Numbered from the stretch's first letter, positions 45,318-53,720 are shown. The stretch is 64,000 nucleotides of DNA from Armatimonadota bacterium (GCA_020846715.1 JADLDK010000010.1:1-64000); one strand, 5' to 3'. A program made the numbers and translations. The notes: a model not told the origin generated them from the sequence alone.

Positions 45318-46320
45318 CCGTGTTCACCTCTGCGTCCGAAAGCGCAGGGGACTCTGTCTCCTCGCGAGACTCCCTGAGCCTTTCCAGAACGCCAGCGGCA
45401 AATAGCGGGATCATTATCTCGTGGTGACCCGTCAGACTCACTCCCTGCCCACCAATCTCCCGGACGCGCTCCACAATCTGCTGGCTGGACCTGTAGTGCT
45501 GCAGAAAGTCCATGTTGACACTCGTAAATCCGCTCATATCCACGTTGAGATTGCGCAGCACAGTCAGAGCTTTCAGAACGACTTCCGGCATGACTACAGC
45601 CGAGCCGAAATTGAGCAACGCCCCACCGTGCGCAAGACCCCGCATGTATTCGATCAGAATCTTGAAATCCCTGTGCGACACATCACCAATGGACGCCCCG
45701 TCCGCACTCGGATGCATGTGCACGATATCTGTCCCCACTCCCACATGCACAGTGATTGGGATTTTCATCTCGTAGGCTGCAGCGAAAAGTGAGACGGCTT
45801 TGTTCGGCGCGTCCGCGTCCAGCAGGGCTTTGCCGACGGCCTCACCAAAACCAAGCTGCGACTCCGCTCCTCTGACGGCGGCGGTATTTACGAAGTCGGC
45901 AGTCTCTCTCATCATCCCGAAAAGCCCGCGGCCGATTCCCTTCTCGACGTGCTCGCTTGTGTGTCCGAACAGCGCTATCTCCGAGTCGTGAATGACGCTG
46001 GCGCCGTTAGTAGCGAGAGTGGAGATTACGCCGCGGCGCATCAGATCTATCAGCACTGGCGCCTGACCAGTCTTGATGACGTGCGCTCCAAAGCACAACA
46101 CAACAGCGCGGCGTTTCAGGGCGGCCTGCGCTACGGCGTCGATAGCGGTGCGTAAATCGTCACCGGCCAGAATGTGCGGCAGACTGTCAATCAGCTCCCG
46201 GACAGTAGCCCCAGGTTTCAGAGGAGAGGCGAAGTCGGCAATGTGAACTTTGCTCTCACGCCCCTGAATGCTCGTCGGTGTGATCTGGCTGAGGTCAATA
46301 GTGCGGTAGCGGCTCGGCAT
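45310..46320 (-). CDS. Deoxyhypusine synthase-like protein in a heptose operon, function unknown
   Basis: A 336-residue cytoplasmic protein. The core VLCFGAHVIKTGQAPVLIDL, then RRGVISTLATNGASVIHDSE and FGHTSEHVEKGIGRGLFGMM, follows a pattern I associate with bacterial deoxyhypusine-synthase-like NAD-binding proteins. Bacteria lack eIF5A, so the substrate is not known. A second conserved block is VHVGVGTDIVHMHPSADGAS. It overlaps rfaE1 by eight bases and is therefore tightly coupled to heptose activation, suggesting a role in heptose or another envelope sugar pathway (inference). The fold assignment is from memory of motifs and should be checked. Confidence 0.6.
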   Translation of the reverse strand: MPSRYRTIDLSQITPTSIQGRESKVHIADFASPLKPGATVRELIDSLPHILAGDDLRTAIDAVAQAALKRRAVVLCFGAHVIKTGQAPVLIDLMRRGVISTLATNGASVIHDSEIALFGHTSEHVEKGIGRGLFGMMRETADFVNTAAVRGAESQLGFGEAVGKALLDADAPNKAVSLFAAAYEMKIPITVHVGVGTDIVHMHPSADGASIGDVSHRDFKILIEYMRGLAHGGALLNFGSAVVMPEVVLKALTVLRNLNVDMSGFTSVNMDFLQHYRSSQQIVERVREIGGQGVSLTGHHEIMIPLFAAGVLERLRESREETESPALSDAEVNTVG

Positions 46321-46386
46321 CAGTCTTCAGACTCACTGGCCGCGCGCAAACTTTTGGATCTTTCTATCTGTATCCGTCCCACCTGC

Positions 46387-47130
46387 TCATTTGAACTCGC
46401 TGTCGGGAATCCCCTTGTTGACTTTGATGTTGCTGTAAACGCTGGTGCCACCCAGTTTTCCCGCCCCGTTATACACGCGTATCTCTGTGGGAATCCACAC
46501 GCCCGCGTACTCTTTGAACTTGCTGTAAACATAGCGGGCAATCAATGATCCGTTCGCTTCCCGCTTCTCTCGCGCCAGCAGCCGGAAGTCTTTCGGATTG
46601 AGATAGATGTACTGCTTCTTCTGTGGCGAGTTTGACAGGGACAACTGCACTTTCAGCGCAGGCTGCTTGTCCCACGCACTTTTCGACACCTGCTCCACGT
46701 TGTACGAGCTCCACAGACTGTCGTTGGCAAGCCCCGCATCCAAAATCGTCTGCCGCTTATGCGGTTCTTTTGAGATATCTTCGGTCTTGTTGATTATGCC
46801 AGCCCGGATTTTCTTGGTGTTACCGGTGACAATATAGCTGACGTTGACCAGCCCGGCACGAGCTGTCATTTTGAACTTGTTCGGCGTCTCGAACATCATC
46901 CTGGAGTTCTTGAATCTGTACGCCTGCCCGAAGTCTTTTCCGATCTTTGCGAGCTCAGTCTGGTTGGAGTAGGCTATGTTCACATCCGCCTGGATGTCTC
47001 TGAAGCCTTTTGTCGCTTCGTGCACCTGCTTTCGCAGCTCTGCGGGTGACTCCGCCCGGGAAACTCCTTCAGCCGCCAGAACGGCGACAAAAGCCACAAA
47101 TAACGTGGCAGCTATCTTTCTAAATGGCAA
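46387..47130 (-). CDS. LolA-like periplasmic lipoprotein-carrier family protein
   Basis: A 247-residue exported protein of the LolA/LolB-like beta-barrel family (outer membrane lipoprotein-sorting protein). I start it at TTG 47130: AAGGAAGG lies seven bases upstream and the product begins (M)PFRKIAATLFVAFVAVLAAE, a signal peptide ending near SRA-ES. The longer frame from 47307 overlaps the next gene. Family hallmarks are LRKQVHEATKGFRDIQADVN, FKNSRMMFETPNKFKMTAR and LNPKDFRLLAREKREANGS. It may carry lipoproteins or lipids across the periplasm. It sits among LPS genes. Confidence 0.8.
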   Translation of the reverse strand: MPFRKIAATLFVAFVAVLAAEGVSRAESPAELRKQVHEATKGFRDIQADVNIAYSNQTELAKIGKDFGQAYRFKNSRMMFETPNKFKMTARAGLVNVSYIVTGNTKKIRAGIINKTEDISKEPHKRQTILDAGLANDSLWSSYNVEQVSKSAWDKQPALKVQLSLSNSPQKKQYIYLNPKDFRLLAREKREANGSLIARYVYSKFKEYAGVWIPTEIRVYNGAGKLGGTSVYSNIKVNKGIPDSEFK

Positions 47131-47236
47131 TGGCAAACCTTCCTTTGTGTTTTGTCTGACGCCGACTCTCCATTTGAGACTGGCTGCCTTGACAGCCTCA
47201 CCCATTAGAACGCTTCTGAGGCCCCGTTCGTCCCGT

Positions 47237-47986
47237 TTACTTTTCAGGCCGCCAGACTTTCGCCTGCCGCAGAAAGACGCTGTAGGCTCCCAGGCAGGCC
47301 ACCACAAACCCGTCGCCCCCGTCCAAAAAGCCGCGCTTAAGGAGATAAACTTCCAGAAATTTCCGCGCGAGCGTCAGTCCGAGACCAAACGGTCCAACGC
47401 GCGGAGGGTGCGTGCGTTCCAGCAGCATTCGCGCCATAGTGGAGGAGTATCCATTCATCCTGTCCACATAGTCGGAAATGGATTCGAAGCTGTAGTGCAG
47501 GATGTCTCCCTGCAGCTTGCCTACGGGCTCGTCTGGCGTGATAGCCGCATGCACCGGATGGTCATTGTACTCCCCCGCTCCGTTTTGAAGCAGGCGCAGT
47601 TGCCGATCGGGATACCATCCTCCGTGGCGCATCCATCTGTCCACAAAACGGGTAAGGCGCGGCATGTTGTAGAAGCGAAAACCGGTACGCCTGCCCGCTA
47701 CAACCTCCTGAATCTCCAGGGCAAGCTCGGGTGAGACTTCCTCGTCTGCGTCCATGCATAAAACCCACTCCTCGGAGGCCTGTGACAACGCGAAGTTCTT
47801 CTGCGCCGAGAAGCCAGGCCAGTCGCGCACAATAACGTCCCCGGTGAACCTGCGCGCGATCTCCAGAGTCTTGTCCGTCGAGCCGGAGTCCACAACCAGG
47901 ATTTGATCTGCAAACTGCACGCTGCGCAGGACGCGCTCCATGTTCTTCTCTTCATTTTTGCAGACTAAAGCGGCTGTAAGACCCAA
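47237..47986 (-). CDS. Family 2 glycosyltransferase, WaaE/KdtX-like (LPS core)
   Basis: A 249-residue GT-A enzyme. It begins LTAALVCKNEEKNMERVLRS, then ILVVDSGSTDKTLEIARRFT. The donor- and metal-binding DxD is in VLCMDADEEVSPELA, and GWYPDRQLRLLQNGAGEYND follows. This is the layout of beta-1,4-glucosyltransferases WaaE/KdtX that modify LPS inner core heptose. Position upstream of the LolA-like and heptose genes on the same strand supports an LPS-core role. The C-terminus has a short amphipathic region for membrane contact. GTG/ATG choice does not matter here; the given start has a normal N-terminus. Confidence 0.9.
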   Translation of the reverse strand: MGLTAALVCKNEEKNMERVLRSVQFADQILVVDSGSTDKTLEIARRFTGDVIVRDWPGFSAQKNFALSQASEEWVLCMDADEEVSPELALEIQEVVAGRRTGFRFYNMPRLTRFVDRWMRHGGWYPDRQLRLLQNGAGEYNDHPVHAAITPDEPVGKLQGDILHYSFESISDYVDRMNGYSSTMARMLLERTHPPRVGPFGLGLTLARKFLEVYLLKRGFLDGGDGFVVACLGAYSVFLRQAKVWRPEK

Positions 47987-48081
47987 TGGCCCAGCATCCT
48001 TTCAGAGACAGTCATCCGCAAGCAGAATATCAGACGCAGACGCACTCCGGAGCACTGCTCCAGGCATCAGCAGAGGAGACA

Positions 48082-48104
48082 CAGGAGAGACTGCCCATCT
48101 CCTG
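48082..48104 (+). promoter_or_regulatory. Palindrome upstream of a sigma-54 promoter, candidate enhancer (UAS)
   Basis: CAGGAGA (48082-48088) and TCTCCTG (48098-48104) form a perfect seven-base inverted repeat with a nine-base spacer, centred about 53 bases upstream of the -24 element. This is the size and position of sites bound by sigma-54 activator dimers, though usual sites lie nearer -80 to -150. Confidence 0.5.
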
Positions 48105-48145
48105 TTGACGCAAAATCTGGACAAAATTCAGCGCTATCTGGCTTT

Positions 48146-48161
48146 TGGCACGGTTCTTGCA
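48146..48161 (+). promoter_or_regulatory. Sigma-54 (-24/-12) promoter of a putative small RNA
   Basis: TGGCACGGTTCTTGCA matches the RpoN consensus TGGCACGNNNNTTGCW at all twelve defined positions. Transcription would begin near 48172. No gene starts directly downstream; instead a hairpin RNA and terminator follow. Confidence 0.85.
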
Positions 48162-48171
48162 CTTATTAATG

Positions 48172-48253
48172 ATGGAAACCAAATATCTTTTTCTCCTTCT
48201 GTCAGATATTTTCTCTGGAGCCCGCTGAAGCTACTTCCGCGGGCTATTTTTTT
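48172..48253 (+). ncRNA. Candidate sigma-54-dependent small RNA with anti-SD loop
   Basis: About 82 bases from the predicted start to the end of the T-run. Hairpin 1 is a perfect eight-pair stem AAATATCT (48181-48188) / AGATATTT (48204-48211) with a 15-base pyrimidine loop containing TTTTCTCCTTCTG. The TTCTCCTT in it is complementary to strong SD sites (AAGGAGAA). Hairpin 2 is the terminator at 48219-48253. Single-stranded TCTCTGG links them. This is the architecture of trans-acting small RNAs that block translation. An 18-codon frame (ATG 48172, stop at 48226-48228) lies inside but has no SD. No known RNA family is recognised. Confidence 0.6.
48219..48253 (+). terminator. Strong intrinsic terminator ending the small RNA
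   Basis: AGCCCGC (48219-48225) pairs with GCGGGCT (48239-48245), and GAAG (48227-48230) with CTTC (48234-48237) above a single T/C mismatch, leaving a three-base loop. A run of seven T (48247-48253) follows. Confidence 0.92.
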
Positions 48254-48398
48254 GCCTGCCAGTGCCCCAAAAAGCCCGATTTTTTGCCCCCTACAGGCAA
48301 AGACCCGTACCAATGCGGGGAATCTGCGCGCTCTGTTTTTTCCAGTAGCCGGGTCCTAAGATAGACAAAGCTACTGCAAACGAAAGAGGAAGATTCCC

Positions 48399-48572
48399 AT
48401 GAAGCTGATAATCGTTTTGTTTCTTGTCGCGCTGGTTGCTTTCCCGGCGTTCTGTATAATCCGCAGCGCCAGCGCGTGCGGGATAGGCGCTTCCAGCCCG
48501 TCCACGCGAACAGCCGCCGTCCAGCGCCTGATAGATCATCCTACCGATGTTGACGCCGGTAGCCCGTTCTAA
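48399..48572 (+). CDS. Small exported or membrane peptide (57 residues)
   Basis: ATG 48399 to TAA 48570-48572 encodes 57 residues starting MKLIIVLFLVALVAFPAFC, a good signal peptide or membrane helix, followed by ACGIGASS and a short polar tail. GAGGAAG lies about eight bases upstream of the ATG. It is on the opposite strand from its neighbours, ends 20 bases before the convergent glycosyltransferase stop, and lies 145 bases after the terminator of the small RNA. The lipobox-like AFC could make it a tiny lipoprotein. No homologue is recognised. Confidence 0.5.
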   Translation: MKLIIVLFLVALVAFPAFCIIRSASACGIGASSPSTRTAAVQRLIDHPTDVDAGSPF

Positions 48573-48591
48573 AATCAATCACCGCGCCTGC

Positions 48592-49701
48592 TCAGTCCAC
48601 AAATGGCCGCCACGGAGGGCGCGGGGCTTCGGAGCTGTCACGCGCGCTTCTGATCAGATCCAGGACGTATTGCGCCGCTCGCTCTCCGCTGATACATTCA
48701 GCCCACTGACGAATCCTCTGCCGCTGGCTGCTGATTGCCGGGCCGTGCGCCACACGCCGCGCAAGCTCCTGAGAAAGAGCGCTCTGCGACTGCCACGCGT
48801 AGACTGCGCCAAGCTCTGCGGAGACTATCAGATCAGAGGCTCCACAGCGGTTGCTACAGACAACCGGAACTCCCCGCATCAAAGCCTCGTTCACCACTGC
48901 GCCCCAGCCATCCCACCGGCTGGGAAGGATCAAGAGATCACTCTGCGAGAGCAAGCGCATCGCTTCGTCATTGGCGAGTGAGCCTGCAAAGCGCACTTTT
49001 TCATCCAATCCACGAGACAGCGCCAGCTTCTCCAGAGTATTGCGCTCAGGGCCGTCGCCCACGATTGTCAGAAACCATGGCCCCGGCACGTCGCTCAACG
49101 CTCGCAGCAGAATATCCACTCCTTTGCGGGTGACAAGACTTGCCACAACTATCAGACGCACCTCGTCGCGCTCTTCCACGTCCACCCCAGACTCAGGGCC
49201 CTGGGTGAAATAGGCGAAAGGGCGCGTCCTGGACTCTGGCAGGCCAATCCTGCGGAACCACTGCCGCGCCAGATGACCGATCGCCAGAGCGAGTGAAAGC
49301 GTCTGCCCGTAGCGACGGGCGTAGTGGCGTCCTCGCGCCAGGCGCGCAAGTGCAAGTGGCCCTCGCCAGTCCGCCGGCTCGCTTTGCATCGCCATCCAGC
49401 CACCCGCCTCCGCGCACGACGCCATGGCCCGGCTCACCATTGGGTAGGCGCCAATACCGGTGAAGATATGGGCGGCCTGGCTCATGCGGGCGAACTCGAG
49501 AAGTTGCGCGTCGCCGGGTGCGACAACTACCTTCGCCTTTCCAAAATCCGGCCGGAACCAGCCCATGTCCGAGCGCTCCGGATAAACATCCTCCTCAGCC
49601 ACCAGAGTCACCTGCGCCCGCTCCGCCAAAGCCGAAATCAGCGCGGACTGGTGAATGCTGAGGGTGTTCTGCCAGAAGACAATCTGCTGCTCCTCAGACA
49701 C
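48592..49701 (-). CDS. Glycosyltransferase family 4 (GT-B)
   Basis: A 369-residue GT-B enzyme, last gene of the glycan run. The C-terminal half has the nucleotide-sugar-binding pattern VRLIVVASLVTRKGVDILLR, LTIVGDGPERNTLEKLA and the acidic SRWDGWGAVVNEALMRGVPV, where the E-x7-E motif is D/E-rich. The N-terminal acceptor domain (QNTLSIHQSALISALAERAQ) is short. Start is GTG, eight bases inside the preceding gene. Donor and acceptor unknown. Confidence 0.88.
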   Translation of the reverse strand: MSEEQQIVFWQNTLSIHQSALISALAERAQVTLVAEEDVYPERSDMGWFRPDFGKAKVVVAPGDAQLLEFARMSQAAHIFTGIGAYPMVSRAMASCAEAGGWMAMQSEPADWRGPLALARLARGRHYARRYGQTLSLALAIGHLARQWFRRIGLPESRTRPFAYFTQGPESGVDVEERDEVRLIVVASLVTRKGVDILLRALSDVPGPWFLTIVGDGPERNTLEKLALSRGLDEKVRFAGSLANDEAMRLLSQSDLLILPSRWDGWGAVVNEALMRGVPVVCSNRCGASDLIVSAELGAVYAWQSQSALSQELARRVAHGPAISSQRQRIRQWAECISGERAAQYVLDLIRSARDSSEAPRPPWRPFVD

Positions 49702-50866
49702 GCACCGTCTCCATCCACTTCAGAAACCGCTCCGCTTGACGAGACCACAGCTTCTGTTGCAGGAAACTGTGCGCCTTTTGCGCCTGAAGCCGCAGGCGCT
49801 CCGTATCCCAGCTCAGCACTGTGTCGATTTCCGAAGCCAGAGCTTCCGGATCGCTGCTTTGGAGTACGATGAGCGCATCGCGGTAATCAGGGCTGAGGCC
49901 GTCCGTCCACGTGCTCACAACCGGCCGGCCGTAAGACAGATACTCAAGCACCTTGGACGGAAAGTTCATCGCGTTGTCTTTGATCTCCGGCGGGCGTGGA
50001 TTGACAAAAACGCTGGCTGCTTCAGAGACCTCGCGCAGCTTCTCTTCTGAGACCATTCCCAGCCACTTGATGCGGGGATTAGCCTGCGCCGCTTCGCGCA
50101 CCTGTGCGTCGTTTCCGTGACCGCATATCCACAATTCCGCGCTTTGTGAGCGAATGAGTGCAAAAGCGTCTATCAACAGGCTCACGCCGCCCCATTTGGT
50201 GAGCGCCCCTGTGTAGAGAATCACCGGGGTTGGCTGAGGCTCCATTGAAGAAGGGGCAAAACGAATCTCCTCTATCCCTCCGTCAAGATGCAGCCTGGGT
50301 TCGCCTGGCGTGTCACGGTAGAGACCCCAGGACAGGAGCACCCGTCCGGAAGCCTGTGCCAGGATTGCGTCGTGCACTTTGCGCTCTGCGGTCTCACCGG
50401 GAGCGTCTGCGGCTATACATACCCAGGGTACGTTGAGATCGCGCACTGCGCGCAGGCCGCAGACAGCGTTATGAGGGTAGGCGTTGTAGGTGACAACGGC
50501 TGAAGGGCGGCCGCGTTTTCTGACAGCGCGGGCCATGGAGTGCAGGTAGCGCCGGTGCAGACTCCCGCGCCGGATGAAAGGAGCGTTAACATACCTGACG
50601 ATCCGCCCTGCTATTCCGGAAGGCAGCCGCCCGGCGCTTCGCCCCATAAACAGGCGTCCCTTAGGCCAGAGCCTTTCGGGGACATGGCCGATGTTGAACA
50701 CGCTCTGCCCCAGATCCTGCAGGGCCTGAACCAGGCCGAATTGCCATCGAGCCGCTGCGGGGCTGGCGGCTGGAGACCGCTGCAGAGTGGATTCGTCCAG
50801 AATTGGCCCAAGCCACAGCAGATAGTCTCCGTCTTCAGGTGATGGCGAGGAGTGTCTAAGGTTCAT
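49694..50866 (-). CDS. Glycosyltransferase (GT-B, group 1-like)
   Basis: A 390-residue GT-B enzyme. It contains PVILYTGALTKWGGVSLLID, WICGHGNDAQVREAAQANPR, IKWLGMVSEEKLREVSEAAS and the donor-site FPSKVLEYLSYGRPVVSTWT, with the E-x-x-x-x-x-x-P motif typical of family 4. The N-terminal part starts with LLWLGPILDES and is diverged. It overlaps the next gene by eight bases and follows the upstream gene by three bases, so expression is coupled. Confidence 0.87.
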   Translation of the reverse strand: MNLRHSSPSPEDGDYLLWLGPILDESTLQRSPAASPAAARWQFGLVQALQDLGQSVFNIGHVPERLWPKGRLFMGRSAGRLPSGIAGRIVRYVNAPFIRRGSLHRRYLHSMARAVRKRGRPSAVVTYNAYPHNAVCGLRAVRDLNVPWVCIAADAPGETAERKVHDAILAQASGRVLLSWGLYRDTPGEPRLHLDGGIEEIRFAPSSMEPQPTPVILYTGALTKWGGVSLLIDAFALIRSQSAELWICGHGNDAQVREAAQANPRIKWLGMVSEEKLREVSEAASVFVNPRPPEIKDNAMNFPSKVLEYLSYGRPVVSTWTDGLSPDYRDALIVLQSSDPEALASEIDTVLSWDTERLRLQAQKAHSFLQQKLWSRQAERFLKWMETVRV

Positions 50867-50869
50867 ATC

Positions 50870-52006
50870 TTACTTTGGGGGAGAGCTTCGCGCCGCGGCA
50901 CAGCGACACACTTCGAGAAATGCATCAGAGAATACTCTTGCGCGCTGTAAAGCGTCTTGTCTCGCCTTCTGTTCGTCCTCCCACTGGCCGGCTCCGCCCA
51001 GCGCGTGCTGTATCTTGTCCGCCAGGTCCACCGCGTCTGCCGGCTCAAAGAACAGACTGCCTGGCGGTTGCTGCTCCCGATGTACGGCGATGTCTGACAC
51101 TACCATAGTCTTTCCAAGCGTCTTTGCGTCTTCAACAACCGTGCTCCACCCTTCGAACAGAGACGGTTGGACAATAATATCCGCGGCGCGCTGAAGTTGC
51201 ACCTGCTCAGCGCGTGGGAGCAACCCCAGAAGGACAAAACGATCCTGTACATTCAACTCCGCCATTAATTGCAGCAGGTGCGAAATATGACCTGAAGCCC
51301 TCACATCCGAGAGCGCTCCGGTCAACACAAACTGGCACGCGACGCCGCGCTGCCTGAGTATTCCCGCTGCTCTGATCAGCGTTTCGTGATTCTTGTGTGC
51401 CCACCACTGATTTGGCGTCAGTGCGAAGGGGCGCTGAATGTTGAACTTGCACACTGTCTGTTCGGGGTCTGGTTCGTAAAACGCTTCCGGGAACAAAGAG
51501 ACAAACGGAACAACGTGTCCCTTGTCCGTGAAGCCAGGAGCGAACTGCGTGAAGTCGCCAAACGCGTCCTGACTGCTGAAAATCATGCGGCTTGAGCGCT
51601 GTATCACTCTGCGAAAGATGCGGTCTCGTTGCGAGCGCTGAGCCGGGGAAAAATGCTCAGGAAGGCGCACGTGCTGGAAGTCTGGAATCCAGCCAATCCA
51701 GGGCACTGGCGACCATGGCAGGCGTGACAGGCTTCCGAAAAGTACGTCTATCCGATGCTTCAGCATGGAGCGCACCTGGACCAGTCGTGCCGCGGCATCA
51801 GGCAGGCGGCCGGCAGATGTCTCGATGACCTGAACGCCTTGCGCCACTGGTTCACTAAGAACCCCATCGATGCGTCCACGCTGGCACCAGACCAGGATTT
51901 CCACATCCGCCTGCGAGGAGCACAGACTCCTGAGCACGTTCTGCATGTAGATAGCGCCGCCAATCCAGCTTGAGTCGGCGGGATCAAGAATGATTCCCAG
52001 CTTCAA
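50870..52006 (-). CDS. Glycosyltransferase family 4 (GT-B)
   Basis: A 378-residue enzyme. I start it at the TTG at 52006, which overlaps the epimerase stop as TTGA and gives (M)KLGIILDPADSSWIGGAIYM, a normal GT-B N-terminus with the acceptor-loop Gly-Gly. GGGGGAAG lies upstream as SD. The open frame from 52072 would run into the epimerase. The donor half has RPFALTPNQWWAHKNHETLI, QFVLTGALSDVRASGH, FVLLGLLPRAEQVQLQRAAD and VQPSLFEGWSTVVEDAKTLG with the conserved E-G-W-x-x-x-x-E motif. Confidence 0.9.
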   Translation of the reverse strand: MKLGIILDPADSSWIGGAIYMQNVLRSLCSSQADVEILVWCQRGRIDGVLSEPVAQGVQVIETSAGRLPDAAARLVQVRSMLKHRIDVLFGSLSRLPWSPVPWIGWIPDFQHVRLPEHFSPAQRSQRDRIFRRVIQRSSRMIFSSQDAFGDFTQFAPGFTDKGHVVPFVSLFPEAFYEPDPEQTVCKFNIQRPFALTPNQWWAHKNHETLIRAAGILRQRGVACQFVLTGALSDVRASGHISHLLQLMAELNVQDRFVLLGLLPRAEQVQLQRAADIIVQPSLFEGWSTVVEDAKTLGKTMVVSDIAVHREQQPPGSLFFEPADAVDLADKIQHALGGAGQWEDEQKARQDALQRARVFSDAFLEVCRCAAARSSPPK

Positions 52007-52923
52007 GGGCAGTGCTTCCCCCAGGCTTGCACGCACGCTTCGAGCCCCTCTCTCAGTGGCCGCGCCGCCCACCGGGGCGCAAGCGATTGCAGAAGCCCGG
52101 TGTCGGCCCGCCAGCGCTGCGGGTCGCCCCGGCGCTGAGTCTGAGCGCAGAAAAGCCGCTTGCCAGGATTAATCAGCTCTCTCATCTCCTCCGCAAGATC
52201 AGCGACTCTGGTTTCCTGCCCGCTGGCGATGTTTACACTCACCGAGCCGGGCTGCAGCTTTGCCGCATCAGCGACCGCCAGGCACGCCTGCACTGCGTCG
52301 TCCACATAGAGGTAGTCGCGTGTCTCCTCCCCCGTCCCTTGAAGGTGGATATCCTGTCCCGCGTTTGTAAGCTGTTCATACAGTTCCCAGACCAGAAGCC
52401 GCCGCTGCGAAGGTCCAAAGACGGAGAACAGCCGGCAGACCACCACGCTCAGGCCGAAGCAGTGCGTATACTCCTTTGCCAGCAGCTCACATGCAGCTTT
52501 GTGAAACCCGTAAGGTGAGATTGGCGCGACTGGCGCGTCTTCAGCGACTGGCAAAGCAAGAGGATTGCCGTACACCGCCGCGCTGGAGGGGAAGATCACG
52601 GCGCATCCCACTCCAGAGCGCCGGATGCTCTCCAGCGCATTGGCCCATGTCATAACAGCCGCCCGTAGATCGTCCACCGGCGACTCAAAAGACGCCCCAA
52701 CAGAGGCGGTTCCCGCGCAGTGAACAAAGACGTCCGGCTTGTAGTCTCTTATGACGGAGGTGAGATCGGCAAAGGCGACATCGGCTGACACGTGTTCCCC
52801 CAGCCAGTCAGGCTCGCTCTGGTTCGACCGGGCAATTCCGAGCACTTCCCATCCTGAAGCGCCGGCGACACGCCCAAAGGCCGCCCCGAGGAATCCGCGG
52901 CTGCCTGTGACAATCATCCTCAC
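52003..52923 (-). CDS. NAD-dependent epimerase/dehydratase (extended SDR)
   Basis: Nucleotide-sugar epimerase or dehydratase, 306 residues, making a precursor for the glycan. I start at GTG 52923, which overlaps the preceding methyltransferase stop as GTGA and gives (M)RMIVTGSRGFLGAAFGRVAG, the NAD-binding GxxGxxG. The catalytic residues are in SSAAVYGNPLALPV and YGFHKAACELLAKEY (YxxxK). QGTGEETRDYLYVDDAVQAC is the usual nucleotide-sugar contact. GalE/GMD-type specificity cannot be resolved. Confidence 0.9.
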   Translation of the reverse strand: MRMIVTGSRGFLGAAFGRVAGASGWEVLGIARSNQSEPDWLGEHVSADVAFADLTSVIRDYKPDVFVHCAGTASVGASFESPVDDLRAAVMTWANALESIRRSGVGCAVIFPSSAAVYGNPLALPVAEDAPVAPISPYGFHKAACELLAKEYTHCFGLSVVVCRLFSVFGPSQRRLLVWELYEQLTNAGQDIHLQGTGEETRDYLYVDDAVQACLAVADAAKLQPGSVSVNIASGQETRVADLAEEMRELINPGKRLFCAQTQRRGDPQRWRADTGLLQSLAPRWAARPLREGLEACVQAWGKHCP

Positions 52924-53720
52924 GGGCGTACCGCCAGAAAACTGTAGAGTCTGCCGGCGGCGCTCGCGCGCCGCTTCTCCATGACAAACCCGATAAGCGC
53001 CCACTTCAGCCGCCCGGATCGGCGCAGCGCCGCCTGCCTCTGCTCTTCACTTCCCGGGTAGAAGTTCAGAATGGAGTCCAGCGGTCCCCAGACCTTTTCA
53101 ATCCTCAATCCGGCGGCCTGAATAGCGCTGAGATAGCGCGGGAGAGAGAAAGCGTTCTCGCCCCCATAGAGCCCGTGAAGCGGATGAGACGCCCGGAACT
53201 GCTCAAGCTGGCGCGGGTTGTCCGCCACGTGTTCTCGGGTCGCCAGCAGAGAGCCGCCCGGCTTCAGAACGCGGGCCACCTCCCGCAGCATCAGCTCCAG
53301 ATCGGCTGCATGGTGAAGAACTTGCCGCGCGTGGACGGCGTTGAAGGACGCATCGGCAAAAGGCAGCGTTTCCCCTTGCGTGCGCTGAGTGTCAATATTG
53401 AGACCTGTCTCTTCCGCGAGCGCCTGAATGGCCGCTACTCCGACTTCCGCGCTGCCGTCCGGGTCAATCGCGCTCACCTGCCAGCCGGCCTTCGCCAGCG
53501 CAAAGCTCGCTATCCCGTTGCCCGCGCCAAGATCCAGGACTCTACCGCCATCCGGAGGGCCAAGCAGCCGCTCGACTTCGGCGAACTCTTCACTATCCGC
53601 ATAGCGCCGGGCTGCCTGCAACACGGGCAGGTCAAAGTAGTTGTCGCGCACGCCCTTGTCGTTGGCGGGTTCGCTACGGTAGCGCCGGACGGCTTCTTCC
53701 CAGGTGAGAGGCGCACTCAC
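52920..53720 (-). CDS. Class I SAM-dependent methyltransferase
   Basis: A 266-residue methyltransferase with motif I GGRVLDLGAGNGIASFALAK near residue 55. The acidic end of strand 2 is VSAIDPDGSAEVG, and FADASFNAVHARQVLHHAAD is the methyltransferase_11 post-motif region. It begins with GTG overlapping the upstream stop (GTGA) and ends in GTGA with the epimerase. Probable substrate is a sugar or a lipid-linked glycan, inferred from context only. Confidence 0.9.
   Translation of the reverse strand: MSAPLTWEEAVRRYRSEPANDKGVRDNYFDLPVLQAARRYADSEEFAEVERLLGPPDGGRVLDLGAGNGIASFALAKAGWQVSAIDPDGSAEVGVAAIQALAEETGLNIDTQRTQGETLPFADASFNAVHARQVLHHAADLELMLREVARVLKPGGSLLATREHVADNPRQLEQFRASHPLHGLYGGENAFSLPRYLSAIQAAGLRIEKVWGPLDSILNFYPGSEEQRQAALRRSGRLKWALIGFVMEKRRASAAGRLYSFLAVRP

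Noticed and set aside
48172-48228. 18-codon leader peptide frame inside the small RNA
   Set aside because: The ATG coincides with the predicted transcript start and has no SD; the stop falls in the terminator stem, so attenuation was considered, but no downstream operon on this strand would benefit.
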